From contig NC_083506.1 in the NCBI RefSeq assembly GCF_032362555.1, positions 5,627,501 to 5,691,500 on the forward strand: 64,000 nt of DNA, given 5' to 3'. The position numbers were made by a program, and so were the translations under genes. Source of the DNA: Amyelois transitella. Its lineage: Eukaryota; Arthropoda; Insecta; Lepidoptera; Pyralidae. Under the pieces are notes generated by a model, which saw nothing but the letters and a program-made list of their open reading frames with translations, made no database searches and was not told the DNA's origin. Shown one piece after another: positions 47,991-59,515 of this stretch. Numbering within the stretch: the stretch's first letter is position 1; the number at the start of each line of letters is the position of its first letter.

Positions 47991-49417
47991 GATTTTACAC
48001 GGGATCAATGAAAAAGTAGTTTTGGCTACGCGTTTATAAATATAGGTGTGTCTGATGTCTTTTCTTCTTGCAAACTGTATAAAGCAGAAAAAAATACATA
48101 CGACTCGTAGAGAGCCTTAATTTTATACGTACCGTATATCAGTTTTACTTTGTGCACTTTAGATGTTTAATAAAATTACAAAGTATTTTTAAAATTATAC
48201 GTTACCATCAAGAATCTAAATAGAAATTTAATACTAGGTTATGAAGATAATTGTATAGAGTGTTTACACGTTACCCACAAACAACACATGAGTTAGTAAG
48301 TAAATACTGCTGAAGGTAGAGTAGAGTTTATATAGAGAGTACAGATGTACAGCTGTGTTGCAGTTTTGTGGTATTACTTTGCATCTTTTAATGAAGTTTT
48401 TATTTTATCATACTATCTTTTAACAACTATGAGTGTATTTTTAGTCATGTTTTCCCTCGCCGTAAGAGCTTCTGTTAGCATTCAAAGTAATGAGTACATC
48501 GTATATTACTTTGAAAAGAGTCTACAGTTACAAGCCTTGGTAGAATTGTAATTTGCCCTCTTATCCACGAACGTTGACAAGGTATATGTTTTAACTGTCT
48601 TTGTCTTTGAGGTTACCCGCACAGTAAAAAAAAGGGAAGCCGAGACTTAATAACTAATCAACGATCGTGAATCGACCCCCTTTTCATCATGATATTTTAT
48701 TCGATCACCAATAGTACTTGAAGCTTTCGTGCGCGAATCCGACTCGTATTATATCTGAAGAGTGAAAATTATCTTAATTGTACATTGTAATAGATTTGCT
48801 ATTCGTAGTCGACTGGTTGAGGTTTACAGTTCAAAATGTGATAACTGTTATACTTATAATGGTACAAATTTATCTTCTAGATTCTCCTTATTTGAAAGTA
48901 AAGGCAAGTCACCCAAGAAATTCTGTGGGATATAAGATGGGTCCCTGATAAATTTGAAGGCTATCATATCTTTCAATTTTATTGACCGTTATATCTATCT
49001 TATTCAAATAGCTTATTTCGTAGACGCACTTGAAAATATTCTGGTCGTTTTATTACGAAGATCGGTATTTAATGTAAATAAAGATTTTAAGTTATTATAA
49101 GTTCTTTTATATAAATTTGGAAGTAAAGTCCTGACCAAAAGTCAAAAGTAAAATAAATGACATTAAAACAATATCTTACGCAACAGGTTTTCTTTAGGCC
49201 GTCGCACTAATGCTGCACTGGGTAAAATATTATAATAAAACTAAGTACAGTTTTCCCTACGAAGTAGAAATACAGATTTACTCTATACTTGATAATAGTC
49301 TGCAAATGACCTTCTAAAGGAGAACCAAGTGAGGAAATATCCGTTAACTAGAGTCCAAGTTGCTTATTTACACATCGGATCGTAAATACACCACTATCCT
49401 ATAGGAACTTGTCTTAA

Positions 49418-49753
49418 GGTTCGTGCAGCGTGCCGCCGACTTCGCATGACCTCTGTCGTACCAACTCAAACCGATTGGATTTAACGTAAATATTTAAACT
49501 TGCAAAGACTAGTCTGAGCCATTCACTGATTTTTAGGTAGTCTCGATGGTAATTCGAGGTAAAAAATATATAGTTGCTCGACAAAATTTTCCAAATTTTG
49601 GCGCCATTTTATACCCATTTAGCGCTTTGTTATTAGTGACAGCTGGTAACTTTGTAGATCGGTATCTGATCGCATGCACGCTGCACTGTTTTAAGTCGTT
49701 CAAAGTCGCTGCGACCGAGGTCGTACAAAGTCGGTGGCACGCTGTACACGCCC
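49418..49753. mobile_element. TTAA-flanked inverted-repeat element (piggyBac-like MITE candidate)
   Basis: The left end (49418-49476) and the inverted right end (49753-49695) share about three quarters of 59 positions, with CAGCGTGCC identical near both ends. TTAA lies at 49414-49417 and 49754-49757. The 336-bp unit is richer in GC than its surroundings. An 81-codon frame inside shows no recognised domain and is probably incidental. Confidence 0.6.
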
Positions 49754-50994
49754 TTAATCAGACCACGTTTCGCTTGATTGCGTTCAAATGAATTTATTGC
49801 TGGGTGCATTGACTTCTTGAAACTAATTTATTTATACAAATTCAGAATATTAAAACCTTGTAGCTGTACTGCTCGGTGAAAGATTTTTCAGGCCTTATAA
49901 GTTTGTAAATTTCAGTTTGTGTGATAGAAAATTTGTACGGTTTAATTAGAATTTGTGAGTTTTTGTACCTAAGGTTCTGTTGATAAACCATACCCAAAAA
50001 TGTATAAAAGTCGTAAATAAATTAATTATCATTATAACTAGAGCACAAAAATATATTGTCATTTAGAAAAATGGCGTCTATTTTGATTCATAAATTACAA
50101 TTCATATAATTCATGTTTTATGTCTTAAATGCATAAGAGCTTTTTCTAGTATGTTTAGTTACTGAATAATATAATAAAGTTCTAAAATACTTATTTACAT
50201 AAAAGGTGTCATAAAACGCAAAATCAATGCCAATAACTCTAAAGGACCGTGATTTTAATATCTAGAAATAATTACTGCTTCGAAAATGTATTGCTGATTG
50301 CCGACTTTGAATGAAGATGCATCTAAAAGGGGTCTCTTCATAAGGTTTCGCCACGAGATATCGTAAATACGAGGGGAGCCAGAGGTGCATCTTTTGCCTG
50401 ATCCTCGATTGAGTAAGTAACTTTTTTAAATGAAGCCACTCCCGTCTTACCTAAGCAGGCTTAGCAGAGATATTTACCCATATTGAATCATAGTCTAGAT
50501 GAATATGCCTATTTCGTCATTTTTAACGATATCCATGTTATTATCAAATGGTTTGATATTATAATAAGATTCGAAATAATATATCTCTTGTATTAGGATA
50601 GTGAATACATTGAATATACATATATAGTAGTAAGAAATCCCGGGAATCTTCCCGATCCCGCCTCCTAACAGGCGCTAAGCCTCAGACAATCGAGGCTGAT
50701 GTAAATGGGGAATAACGTCGTATAATATTTATTCCCGGGACATGGTTCAATTAGGAGACCGGGATGGAATTAGTTCCCGTCTGTCTCCATTTGAAATAAC
50801 ATTCGAGGAAACAGAGTTTACCTCTCTGACAATTGTTCTATTTATACTTTTTGAATTAACTAATCGCATTTTGAAGAAATTTCATTAAAAAGTGTGGGTG
50901 TGTATCCCACGCAAATATACTTTATGAATTATTTGTTTCCACTTTGGTTAAACGATTGCTTTCTAATGGGTATCGAATTCAGCTGAACATTGGC

Positions 50995-51062
50995 ATTGGT
51001 GGCATCTCAGTCTATTAAGGCTGTTGGCTCTGTCGGCCCCGCAAGGGCCTAGACTTCTAGAT
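50995..51062 (+). mobile_element. SINE (family 1) 3' fragment
   Basis: TCAGTCTATTAAGGCTGTTG and CTCTGTCGGCCCCGCAAGGG mark a short diverged 3' end. Confidence 0.6.
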
Positions 51063-51637
51063 AGCCGAAGACAAAATGGCGTGTACCTACTCACCTGCAA
51101 AATTTTGTGAATGACTTGTTTATTTTATTAAGACATATAACTGATTCTTTCTAATAAAAAAATAATAAAGGTTTGTACATAAATGTTTCAAAAATTTAAA
51201 TTTTTAAACATTCATGTATTAATAAATTTAAGATTTGTTAAGATATATTATTATAGATATAAGATTTATTATATATTAATAAGATAAATTAAAAATGTAA
51301 ATGCATTCATACCATACATAAAAGAATTTAAGTATGCCTAATTAAATATTGAAATTAATGTTCAATTTAAAATCTACACTTTATAAGTATTCAGCTTTTC
51401 AAATTTATGTTCTTTTATGTAAGTATAATGACTACTAAATTAAAACTAATTAGATAGGTGTAACCATTAATTTAAATGAAAGCGTCTGCTGAAAATCTCA
51501 GGGTACATTTGAAGGTCTTTCTGAAATTCAATATAAGTATTATTAGAAGTGATCATTATCATTCTTCAATTTCTGTAGTTTAAATAGCAAAATATACGTA
51601 CGTAGTTGCTTTGGATTGTTGTAAGAATTTAAAATTT

Positions 51638-51749
51638 AAAGTTTTAACATTTTATACATTAAAAATGTAAACATTTTATACATTAAAAATGTAAACATTT
51701 TATACATTAAAAATGTAAACATTTTATACATTAAAAATGTTAAAACTTT
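51638..51749. repeat. 24-bp tandem repeat that is itself palindromic
   Basis: Four tandem units beginning ACATTTTATACATTAAAAAT run from about 51647 to 51740. Each unit has ACATTTT and AAAATGT as inverted ends. The array is bounded by AAAGTTTTAACATTTT (51638-51653) and its exact complement (51734-51749), so the 112 bases can fold as one large hairpin or a row of small ones. Confidence 0.9.
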
Positions 51750-52339
51750 CGTCACAATCGGCTATGGGAAGAAGAAGTTATAGAAAATTGAAAATTCACT
51801 TCAAGCACTGCTTCAAAACTTATAAATATAGTTGAATGCGGTTTATATAAACGTGTTTGATTTAGATATAGCTAGGATTTCTTCTTTTTTATTCATATAA
51901 ATTTGGCACGGGAATACGATACTATACAATTCACTGTAAGAATAGCTAGCAATATGGTTTGTAAGTATATATGAATAATACTTATATCAAAAATGTTGTA
52001 TATGCATTAACTTCATTTTTTATTTTATTTTAAAATATTTATTAGGTAAAATAAACAGTAGACAAAATAAGTTAATGGTATACATTTCTTGGTGTTATGG
52101 TTTCAGAATGTTGTGTGTGTAGTCATTATTCTAACATAACAGTTATGGCCGTCGTTGCGTGCAAACTTGTGTTGTGACCGTAAATGAGAGAGCTAAGTAA
52201 TGATCATTGTTATTTTGTTTCTGAAATAATGGTAGCACTGTGTATATAATTCCCAGATATATGTGCTTCAAGAATCTTTGAAGAGTGAATTCGAATATGT
52301 CTGCTAGTTCGTGTGCGTAAGACCACATTTCTATACTTC

Positions 52340-52513
52340 ATTCATATAATCACGTGTATATCCCTTGCGGGATAGACAGAGCCAGCAGTCTTGAGAGACT
52401 GACAGGCCACGTTCAGCTGTTAGGCTTTATGATAGAATTGAGAATAAATTAGTGACAGGTTGCCAGCCCATCGCCTAAAAGAAGAATCTCAAGTTGATAA
52501 GCCTATCCCTTAG
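52340..52513 (-). mobile_element. SINE (family 1), 5'-truncated
   Basis: Antisense ATAATCACGTGTATATCCCT tail, GGATAGACAGAGCCAGCAGT and ATCGCCTAAAAGAAGAATCT blocks, ending at CCCTTAGTG. The head is absent. Confidence 0.8.
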
Positions 52514-53139
52514 TGCTTTAATAGCTATTTTCATAATAATACTTTCTGGACCACCCAAGTTTTGGTTGACAGCTAAGTAGTTAATAATAATATGATGTGT
52601 GGAAAGTTTTAGCTTTGATATTGCAAAGGCGGTTTTTTTTGTTTATATAACTGAATTTAAACGAATCTGTAATTTATGATCAAGCTCATAGACCGAAAGC
52701 TAAATATTTCAGCTCGACGACTACCAACGCGCTTCTAAATCGACTAGAAGTTAGGCGCTACGTAGGGACATTCGTAGGCATTTAGTTGCTACGATCTGTA
52801 GATTGTTGACTCGTAATCATACTCGTTATTATGTTATATTAGACTAGAGAATGCTTACGGCTCCACCCGATCACTTTAACTACTATCCCTGTCGGGAAAT
52901 TTTCTCTTAGTGCACTCATAGACCATATAAGTAATCTATATGTCATATTTAAAATTTCTAGACCCAGCGGTTTTTCTGTCAGTTAGTTAGTCACTCAGTA
53001 ACGGAAAAGTTTTATATTCAGATATGTGTTTCACGAAGTTTGTGTTTTAAATATAACATTTGGATGTATAAGCATGTTAAAATCATATATTTTTCAATTA
53101 ACTCTTCAGTTTCAATATCATCATTAATTTACCATTACC

Positions 53140-53210
53140 ATCATTAAGCCATTCATCTGAACAGTTTACTCTGCAAGGGATACAGACTTGATAATATGTA
53201 TATGTAACTC
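53140..53210 (+). mobile_element. SINE (family 1) 3' fragment
   Basis: CATCATTAAGCC and CTGCAAGGGATACAGACTTG with a TATGTATATG tail. Confidence 0.5.
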
Positions 53211-55234
53211 TAATTAAATATTTAATAAGAGTAAATCTGTAAGTTTTTAACAAAATAAAGAGTGGAGTTGTGCTCGCAGGCATCTGTCCACAGTTTATGT
53301 TTCACCGCGCGTCTAGCAAAAGCCTCCGATGAAAGTTTCATCGTATCGTGAAACTGCAGGCGTGAAAATAAAATTGGAGAGCTTTCGGCTTTCAAAAATA
53401 GCGCTATCGGTCGTTGTTGGGAATAGTTGCTTGATGTTATACTGTTTTTATTGTGCACGTATCATAAACTATAGAATTTAGTTATATACAGGCTCCACTA
53501 ACCAATCTCTATGGTAATTTTATAATCTCTAAGCTTGAGAGAAAATTAAATAACTAATTATATTAAGAAAAAAATTGGTGTGTGTATGTAAAATATAAAA
53601 TTTCATTTTTTCAATAAAAATAATTATCAATGTTTGACTAAGCGCTTTTGTGTGGCTACTATAATTATAACTTTTTGTAGAAAAGAGTTGCAACTATGTT
53701 GCGTAAAAGTTGAGTTTGTATCATGCAATATTGTTGCAATGACATGTTAGATTCTTTTCGGCTACATAAGCATTCAAAATTCTGAGTTTAGCGCTTAGCG
53801 CCCACTTTCAGCATTTTTGCGCTTTTTGATTGTTAAATAATTTAGATTTACCATTACAAGTAGTTTTGAGGTCAAACCGGAAAAGGATACTAAAAAAAAC
53901 TCAAATCAATTTGGCGCCTAATGAGGTTTTATGATACACAGTTGGCAATATTGTGTTCACTATAATTACCAAGCCATCTACTCGTATCTTATCACTCTTA
54001 GATCGTGATTCCTGATTTTTTTCTGTAATTTCGACAATTTTCCCTTGTATTCACGCAGTGTTTGGGATTGAGCGATGGGTAAATCGGATCTTGCGAAGTG
54101 CAATTTACGCAATTTTGAAATGTATGTACTGAAAAAGGTTACCACTTCGTTATGTAATATTAGGGTGGCCAACTACACTTTTGTAGAATAAGCATCTGTC
54201 ATTCATTACAATTAAGAACTTTTTAGCCCTTGTTATAATTTATCAAATATACAGTGATTGGTTTTATTTGTTTTGGCCACTATGTTAAAGAATTTACCCG
54301 ATATATGTACTTTTCAAAATTTCATAGAAACTATGCGGTATTCTTTAATCATTTTCAGCCCGGAGCATGTTGGTAAGTACCTACGGATCGAGTAAAATGC
54401 TGGAAAAATGTCTGAAAATATTTTTAATTTTGAAACGGGTTTCACTTGTTTATTAGAGGAGAGGTGAGTCGAAAATGTTTGATTCACTGGATATCAATAT
54501 CTTTAGGCTTCACAATACCATTGTTTTCTAAGAAAAAAAAATGTGTCAGAGAGGACGTCATCTTATTTTTATCAGAGCTTTTTCACATGGGTGCTTCGTC
54601 TGAATGAGATGAATTTATTGCGTTGTACAGCCTTCAACGGAGCGGGAAGAATTAGTCCACAATCAAGGGGCTTGTACTCTGTGCCTTTTGAATGAACAAT
54701 GATATTCATAATGTACTGTAGAATGCAAATGTTGTACCATTTATGACATGCAACTTTTAGAAATATACGAGTAGCTAATACATTAAATAAATTATATTTA
54801 TTAATATTTAAAAGATCAAATGAGCGACATTTTTCACCGTAGCGTTGAAAATATCAACGACTCTCTTGGAACTGAATGGAAAACATAAAAGGTACGTATA
54901 ATACAAATCCGTACAAATGTCATAATAGCGCGAATGTTTAATTGACACTGTAAATGCATATTTTAAAGAATATTATATTGTGATGGATAGTGAAGATTAT
55001 TCAATTTCAATTACACGCTCGTATTGAATTCATGTATCCGATATAATGGCCGACAAGCCGGTTTTTTGGAGTCTTTTGGGATTTTAAGCGCACTCAAAGG
55101 CACATTATAGCGGTGGAAAATGTTTTGTACAGGCCCATCATAACATACTTTTGATTGCGTTTTTAGCTATCAACTTGCAAAACAAATTTACGAGTACTAT
55201 TTGGTACCATCATTATACAAAACCCAGTCCCAAC

Positions 55235-55420
55235 AATTACCTCAAATGCGAAAGTAAGTTTGTTTGTAAGCTCTTTACAGTTAAATTGCTTAACCGATTC
55301 TAACGAAACTTGGTAGATATATAGTTTATACTTTGAACAAGGACACAGGCTTGCGAAAACAGAAAGTTTATTTTAGCACGGGTGGGGCTGGGAATCTGGG
55401 ATGAAAGCTAGAATAAATGT
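55235..55420 (+). repeat. Dispersed lepidopteran repeat
   Basis: AATGCGAAAGTAAGTTTGTT, TAACCGATTCTAACGAAACT and GCACGGGTGGGGCTGGGAAT follow the order of the repeats at 16.6 and 23.5 kb. Confidence 0.45.
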
Positions 55421-55983
55421 AAAGCACCACACATAACACCTAGTTATTTTTGCTCTGCAATACAACAAAAATTAGATACACGTCAGTAACGTACAATACC
55501 CACGTTAATTTTACTGCTATAAAGAACTACATTTCAATGAGTGAAATTATTTAGAAACGATCATATTTAAGAGGGGAGATTTTTTTGTACATTACAATTT
55601 ACAATTAGATAAAACTAACATATTAGTAGATAACTTAATTAATTTCAGTTACTAATTATAGTAGAAATAGTAACATCAGAATCTGCTAATGTTGAATTAA
55701 CCAACTTTGCGCGGGATTCCCTCCCGTCTGAAAAAAAGTAGCGTAGGAATGCTAAAAGGAATCTATTTGCATATAAATTACGAGTAGTCTTTTGATTTAT
55801 GAGCTAGCTTGTCATTAAAAAATCCTCCTTTGAAATATGGATAAGTACAATAAAAAGATTGATAATTATTTGATGTTGAGATCATAAAGAAGAAATTAAC
55901 CCTGAATATTCCCGTTTTCTCACACACAATGTTGTTGAACCTAAAGGTTGTCTGGCTGCAAAAAAGGCAAAGTAATGCCTTTT

Positions 55984-56128
55984 TTAGATGTTTTTCCATA
56001 TAAGTATTTATTTTAAAATATAGTATTGTTGAGTTGGTATCTCGTAACACATGTTTCAAACTTACTTCGAGGCTTACTCAATCTGTGTAATTTGTCCCGT
56101 ATATATGTATTTTATATATTTATAAAAA
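55984..56128 (+). mobile_element. SINE (family 2), 3' part
   Basis: Read on the plus strand, ATATAGTATTGTTGAGTTGG, TATCTCGTAACACATGTTTC and GTAATTTGTCCCGTATATAT form the 3' half of the family. The inverted copy at 57480-57640 has the same order. Confidence 0.65.
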
Positions 56129-56515
56129 GCCGAGATTTATTATGTCATTGTTCTTAGGTACAATAAAGGGAATTTCATTCATTCATTAAATATCTAATAC
56201 CTATATTTAGATAGTATACGTTTCAATTGTCCGACACAATTACATCACAATAGTTTCTGGTTAACAGTCTGCATTAATTTGTATTGAAACCGCCTATCTT
56301 TTATCAAATCAAATCAAAATAGGGCTATTTGGAGGAGCCCTGAGAATTATCGGGCTTTGGCAGGGCCCTTCACAATGAACCCTTCTCAGTGTTAAGTTTA
56401 GTATAGAGTTATTAATGACTGGTTATATATGTACCTTACATTTTAGGACAATACCACTGTCTCAAGACTCCTTTAGGTAATTGGTGTCAATAATATGATT
56501 ATTATAATCTGAAAC

Positions 56516-56630
56516 ATACATACATATATCAGTTCTATATCCCTCGCGGGGTACACAGAGCCTACAGTCTCGAAAAGTCTGCGAAAGAGCACATTCAGCG
56601 GAATTGCTTAGTGATGGAGAGATGATACTA
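56516..56630 (-). mobile_element. SINE (family 1) 3' part, diverged
   Basis: Antisense tail CATACATATATCAGTTCTAT with CCCTCGCGGGGTACACAGAG and AGTCTCGAAAAGTCT blocks. Confidence 0.6.
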
Positions 56631-56704
56631 ATAGCGTATCCTGAAATTGAGAATTTAATACGCATTAAGTGATTGCAAGAAGCAAAAGTTGGTATCACAT
56701 ACAT

Positions 56705-56778
56705 ACATTAAGCCACACTGCTGAACTTGACACTGTCTGCCCCGTAAGGGATGAAGACGTGAATTTATGTTTGAATTG
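56705..56778 (+). mobile_element. SINE (family 1) 3' fragment
   Basis: TTAAGCCACACTGCTGAACT, then CTGCCCCGTAAGGGATGAAG with a GAATTTATG tail. It lies tail-outward beside the inverted copy at 56516-56630. Confidence 0.6.
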
Positions 56779-57479
56779 TTTCTATAGTCTGGTAGCGAAG
56801 AAAAACCTTTCCATAAGTTAGATATTAATATGCAACGTAATCCCACTATTTTTAAAATCAATGACGTGACCTTCCACTCTCGTTACTATAGGCTCCGTCT
56901 GCCTCCAAAAGCGATAAAGAAATGATATTTGTATGTAAGAACGCACATATAGCTGTATAATTAGAAGTTTGTCTGACTAACATCTAGATTTTAGCCGTAA
57001 TATAGTGCTGGGGGAGCGCCCTTACCCCGCTTGGTTATATTTCACAGCGGACGTTTACAAAAGATTTAATATCTCGGCTTGAAACCAATCCGAGTATTTA
57101 TTCGTTCAGACAATGGTATCCCACTAATATTATGGGGAGAAATGCCATTTGTTTCTCATTTCTGTTTATTTATAGGAAGATGTTTTAATATGAAGGATTA
57201 TGAGATTTCCCGTGCATTAATTTGGATTACAGCTGGGATATTGGTCTGTCTGTTTCTGTTTGTAATTCCGATCACTTGATGTAGTTGATGTAAGTCGAAC
57301 AAAATATTTAATTCGGAATGTTCATTAGTTCTGAATATATTGTTTTGATGACTCCTTAAAATACCTCACGTAATTTTGGTATTAAGTGGCTTTGTATATT
57401 AAAAATTAACAATTACTGTTATTTTAGTTGTTTGTTAGTTGGTCATAGTCATGTAGTTTTCAAATGGGTAAGTCGGTTA

Positions 57480-57689
57480 CTAAATAAATAAATAAGTAAT
57501 AAACATATAAGTACGGGACAAATTACACGGGTTGAGTTAGCCTCGGAAGTAAGTTCGAGACTTGTGTTACGAGATACTAACTCAACGATACTATATTTTA
57601 TAATAAATACTTATATAGATAAACATCCAAAACCCAGGCCAATCAGAAAAAGTTCCTTTCTCATCATGGCCGGGATTCGAACCCGGCAC
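57480..57689 (-). mobile_element. SINE (family 2) with tRNA B box, head fused to a family 1 SINE
   Basis: On the minus strand a perfect B box GGTTCGAATCC (57683-57673) lies in a potential T-arm stem CCGGG/CCCGG. The body GGCCTGGGTTTTGGATGT and the ACGAGATACTAACTC-type 3' half follow, ending in (TTTA)n near 57480. Upstream of the T arm the tRNA-like part stops abruptly at the junction with the family 1 SINE at 57690. Confidence 0.65.
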
Positions 57690-57825
57690 GGGCTAGCAAC
57701 CTGCCTCTATTTGAATTCCAATTCTATCATTAAGCCAAACAGCTGAACGTGGCCTATCAGTCTTTTTAAGACTGTTGGCTCTGTTTACCCTGCAAGGGAT
57801 ATAGACGTGATAATATGTGTGTATG
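57690..57825 (+). mobile_element. SINE (family 1), 3' half, joined to inverted family 2 SINE
   Basis: It holds GGCTAGCAACCTGCC, TCTATCATTAAGCCAAACAG and the tail CTGCAAGGGATATAGACGTG with (TGTG/TATG) repeats. Confidence 0.75.
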
Positions 57826-58487
57826 AAAATGACGATAACTTCGATGATAAAGAGAATAATGCAAATATATTGTGATGTCTGAACTATACAGACCTAATGA
57901 AAACATACGTATCAGAGTTATATAACAAAATCCTTAACTGAAAACCATCTGGTTGCCGCGTTCGTATTGTAAATGCACTTAACGCCATCAAAGCGTTACC
58001 TTGGAACATATTCCCTCTATTTTCTGCCATTACAATCTACTAATCCATTCACAGGCGTACAAAGCGGCTTAATGATTATTATCATCTCGATACAAAGGTA
58101 TGTATAGCCGTGATAAGCCTCCGGGTGAGAGATAAGCACCGTATTTCCTGCCTCGAGACGGAGCGGCAATGGAACGAACATGAAAACAATTTCTTCTTCA
58201 TTCTTGTAACAACTTTTTGTAAGTACTGCACTTATTTGAATAGTTTTACGTTTAAATGCATCTATGCGGCAAATTAACCTCGTAATTCAAAAGTTTTTGT
58301 AGAAATCCTTTTTTTTATTTTCTCAAGTTTGCTTACCTTCATGGCCAATTTAGAAAATAGCCACATTGGTCTTGAAAAAAGAAAGACAACTGAATAGCTT
58401 AATGTAATTTGAATATTCATACATAGTGTTAGGCTTATGAAGGAGCCAAAAATATACAATCGTATTAGAACTTGTTAATAGTTCCTA

Positions 58488-58713
58488 GTTTGTTTGCCGT
58501 GTGGTTCTCGGCACCAATACAAATTTCTTTCCCATGGATGTCGTATAAGGCGACTAAGGGATAGGTTTACAAACTTGTGCAACCTGTCACTATTTGAATC
58601 TCAATTTTATCATTAAGCAAAATAGCTGAACGTGGCGATTCAGTCTTTTCAAGACTGTTGGCTCTGTCTACCCCGCAAGGGATATAGCCGTGACCATATG
58701 TATGTATGTATGT
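58488..58713 (+). mobile_element. SINE (family 1) with 19-bp perfect target-site duplication
   Basis: The element runs from GCCGTGTGGTTCTCGGCACC (58496) to a (TATG)n tail. AACTTGTTAATAGTTCCTA is repeated exactly at 58469-58487 and 58714-58732. It is shorter than other copies in the middle. The exact duplication suggests a fairly recent insertion by target-primed reverse transcription. Confidence 0.9.
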
Positions 58714-59059
58714 AACTTGTTAATAGTTCCTATATTATGCGATCTATTATATTTTCGCCTCGAAATGATTTCTATTAAAGCTAAACAACATTTCTAAAGA
58801 CCCCAATTCACGACGTCGAATGTCCCGCAGTGTCGCCCATCAATAGGCGAATTTCAAGATATCCCAAATCGTAATAGGATTCCTATTCTAACCTCTTTAC
58901 TCGTATTTGTACCCTAAAATTTATACAACGACTACGAAATATAGTTACACTAAGAGGGTTGGAACTATACAGTTCGAAAGTTATTGGAGTAAAAACAAAA
59001 TTTTGGTTTGACATCTTTTTAATAGTTTTAATTAATGAGATATGGAACTTCTTTGAATT

Positions 59060-59185
59060 GGGAGCGAAGAAAAGTCAAAGTGTGTTTTCCTTCGCGTACA
59101 AATTGTAAAAGCCAATTAAGGAAAAGGCTTTTGTATTAAGGATTTGTTTTATCGATATACAAGCAACCTGCCACTACATCTGAGT
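59060..59185 (+). mobile_element. SINE (variant head), 5' part
   Basis: AAGTGTGTTTTCC, then TTGTAAAAGCCAATTAAGGA and CAAGCAACCTGCCACTA follow the order of the family body. It runs into the start of the 170-bp tandem duplication. Confidence 0.45.
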
Positions 59186-59515
59186 CTTCACTCCATAAAA
59201 AAGCCATCCAGCAATATTTGATTGTAGATAGAATAATAACATCAATAAAATAAGAGCAATTTAACTACAGTTTTGCACTAAAGACTTTCGCATTCATTAT
59301 AATAGTACGGATGCTGTGACACAGTCAAATATATACTCTTAGACCACATCTGAGTCTTCACTCCATAAAAAAGCCATCCAGCAATATTTAATTGTAGATA
59401 GAATAATAACATCAATAAAATAAGAGCAATTTAACTACAGTTTTGCACTAAAGACTTTCGCATTCATTATAATAGTACGGATTCTGTGACACAGTCAAAT
59501 ATATAATCTTAGACT
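59176..59515. repeat. 170-bp tandem direct duplication
   Basis: Copy 1 (59176-59345) and copy 2 (59346-59515) differ at about four positions. Both begin ACATCTGAGTCTTCACTCCA. No reading frame is kept. The near-identity means a recent duplication or an assembly artefact. Confidence 0.92.

Larger units (their letters stand above)
38084..49413. other. Gene-free region, first part of the 26-kb desert
   Basis: No exon was recognised beyond the INTS6 3' end. SINE and Helitron-like copies are listed separately. GC-richer islands without repeat identity lie at 40325-40523, 41640-41770, 42290-42440 and 43540-43650. Confidence 0.5.

Noticed and set aside
57673..57683. Possible tRNA gene (perfect B box and T arm)
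   Set aside because: No acceptor stem, D arm or anticodon arm can be built upstream; the sequence changes to another SINE at 57690.
57564..57746. Frame sharing RDTNSTILYF with a frame at 55778-56059
   Set aside because: The shared peptide comes from two copies of the family 2 SINE, not from a protein family.
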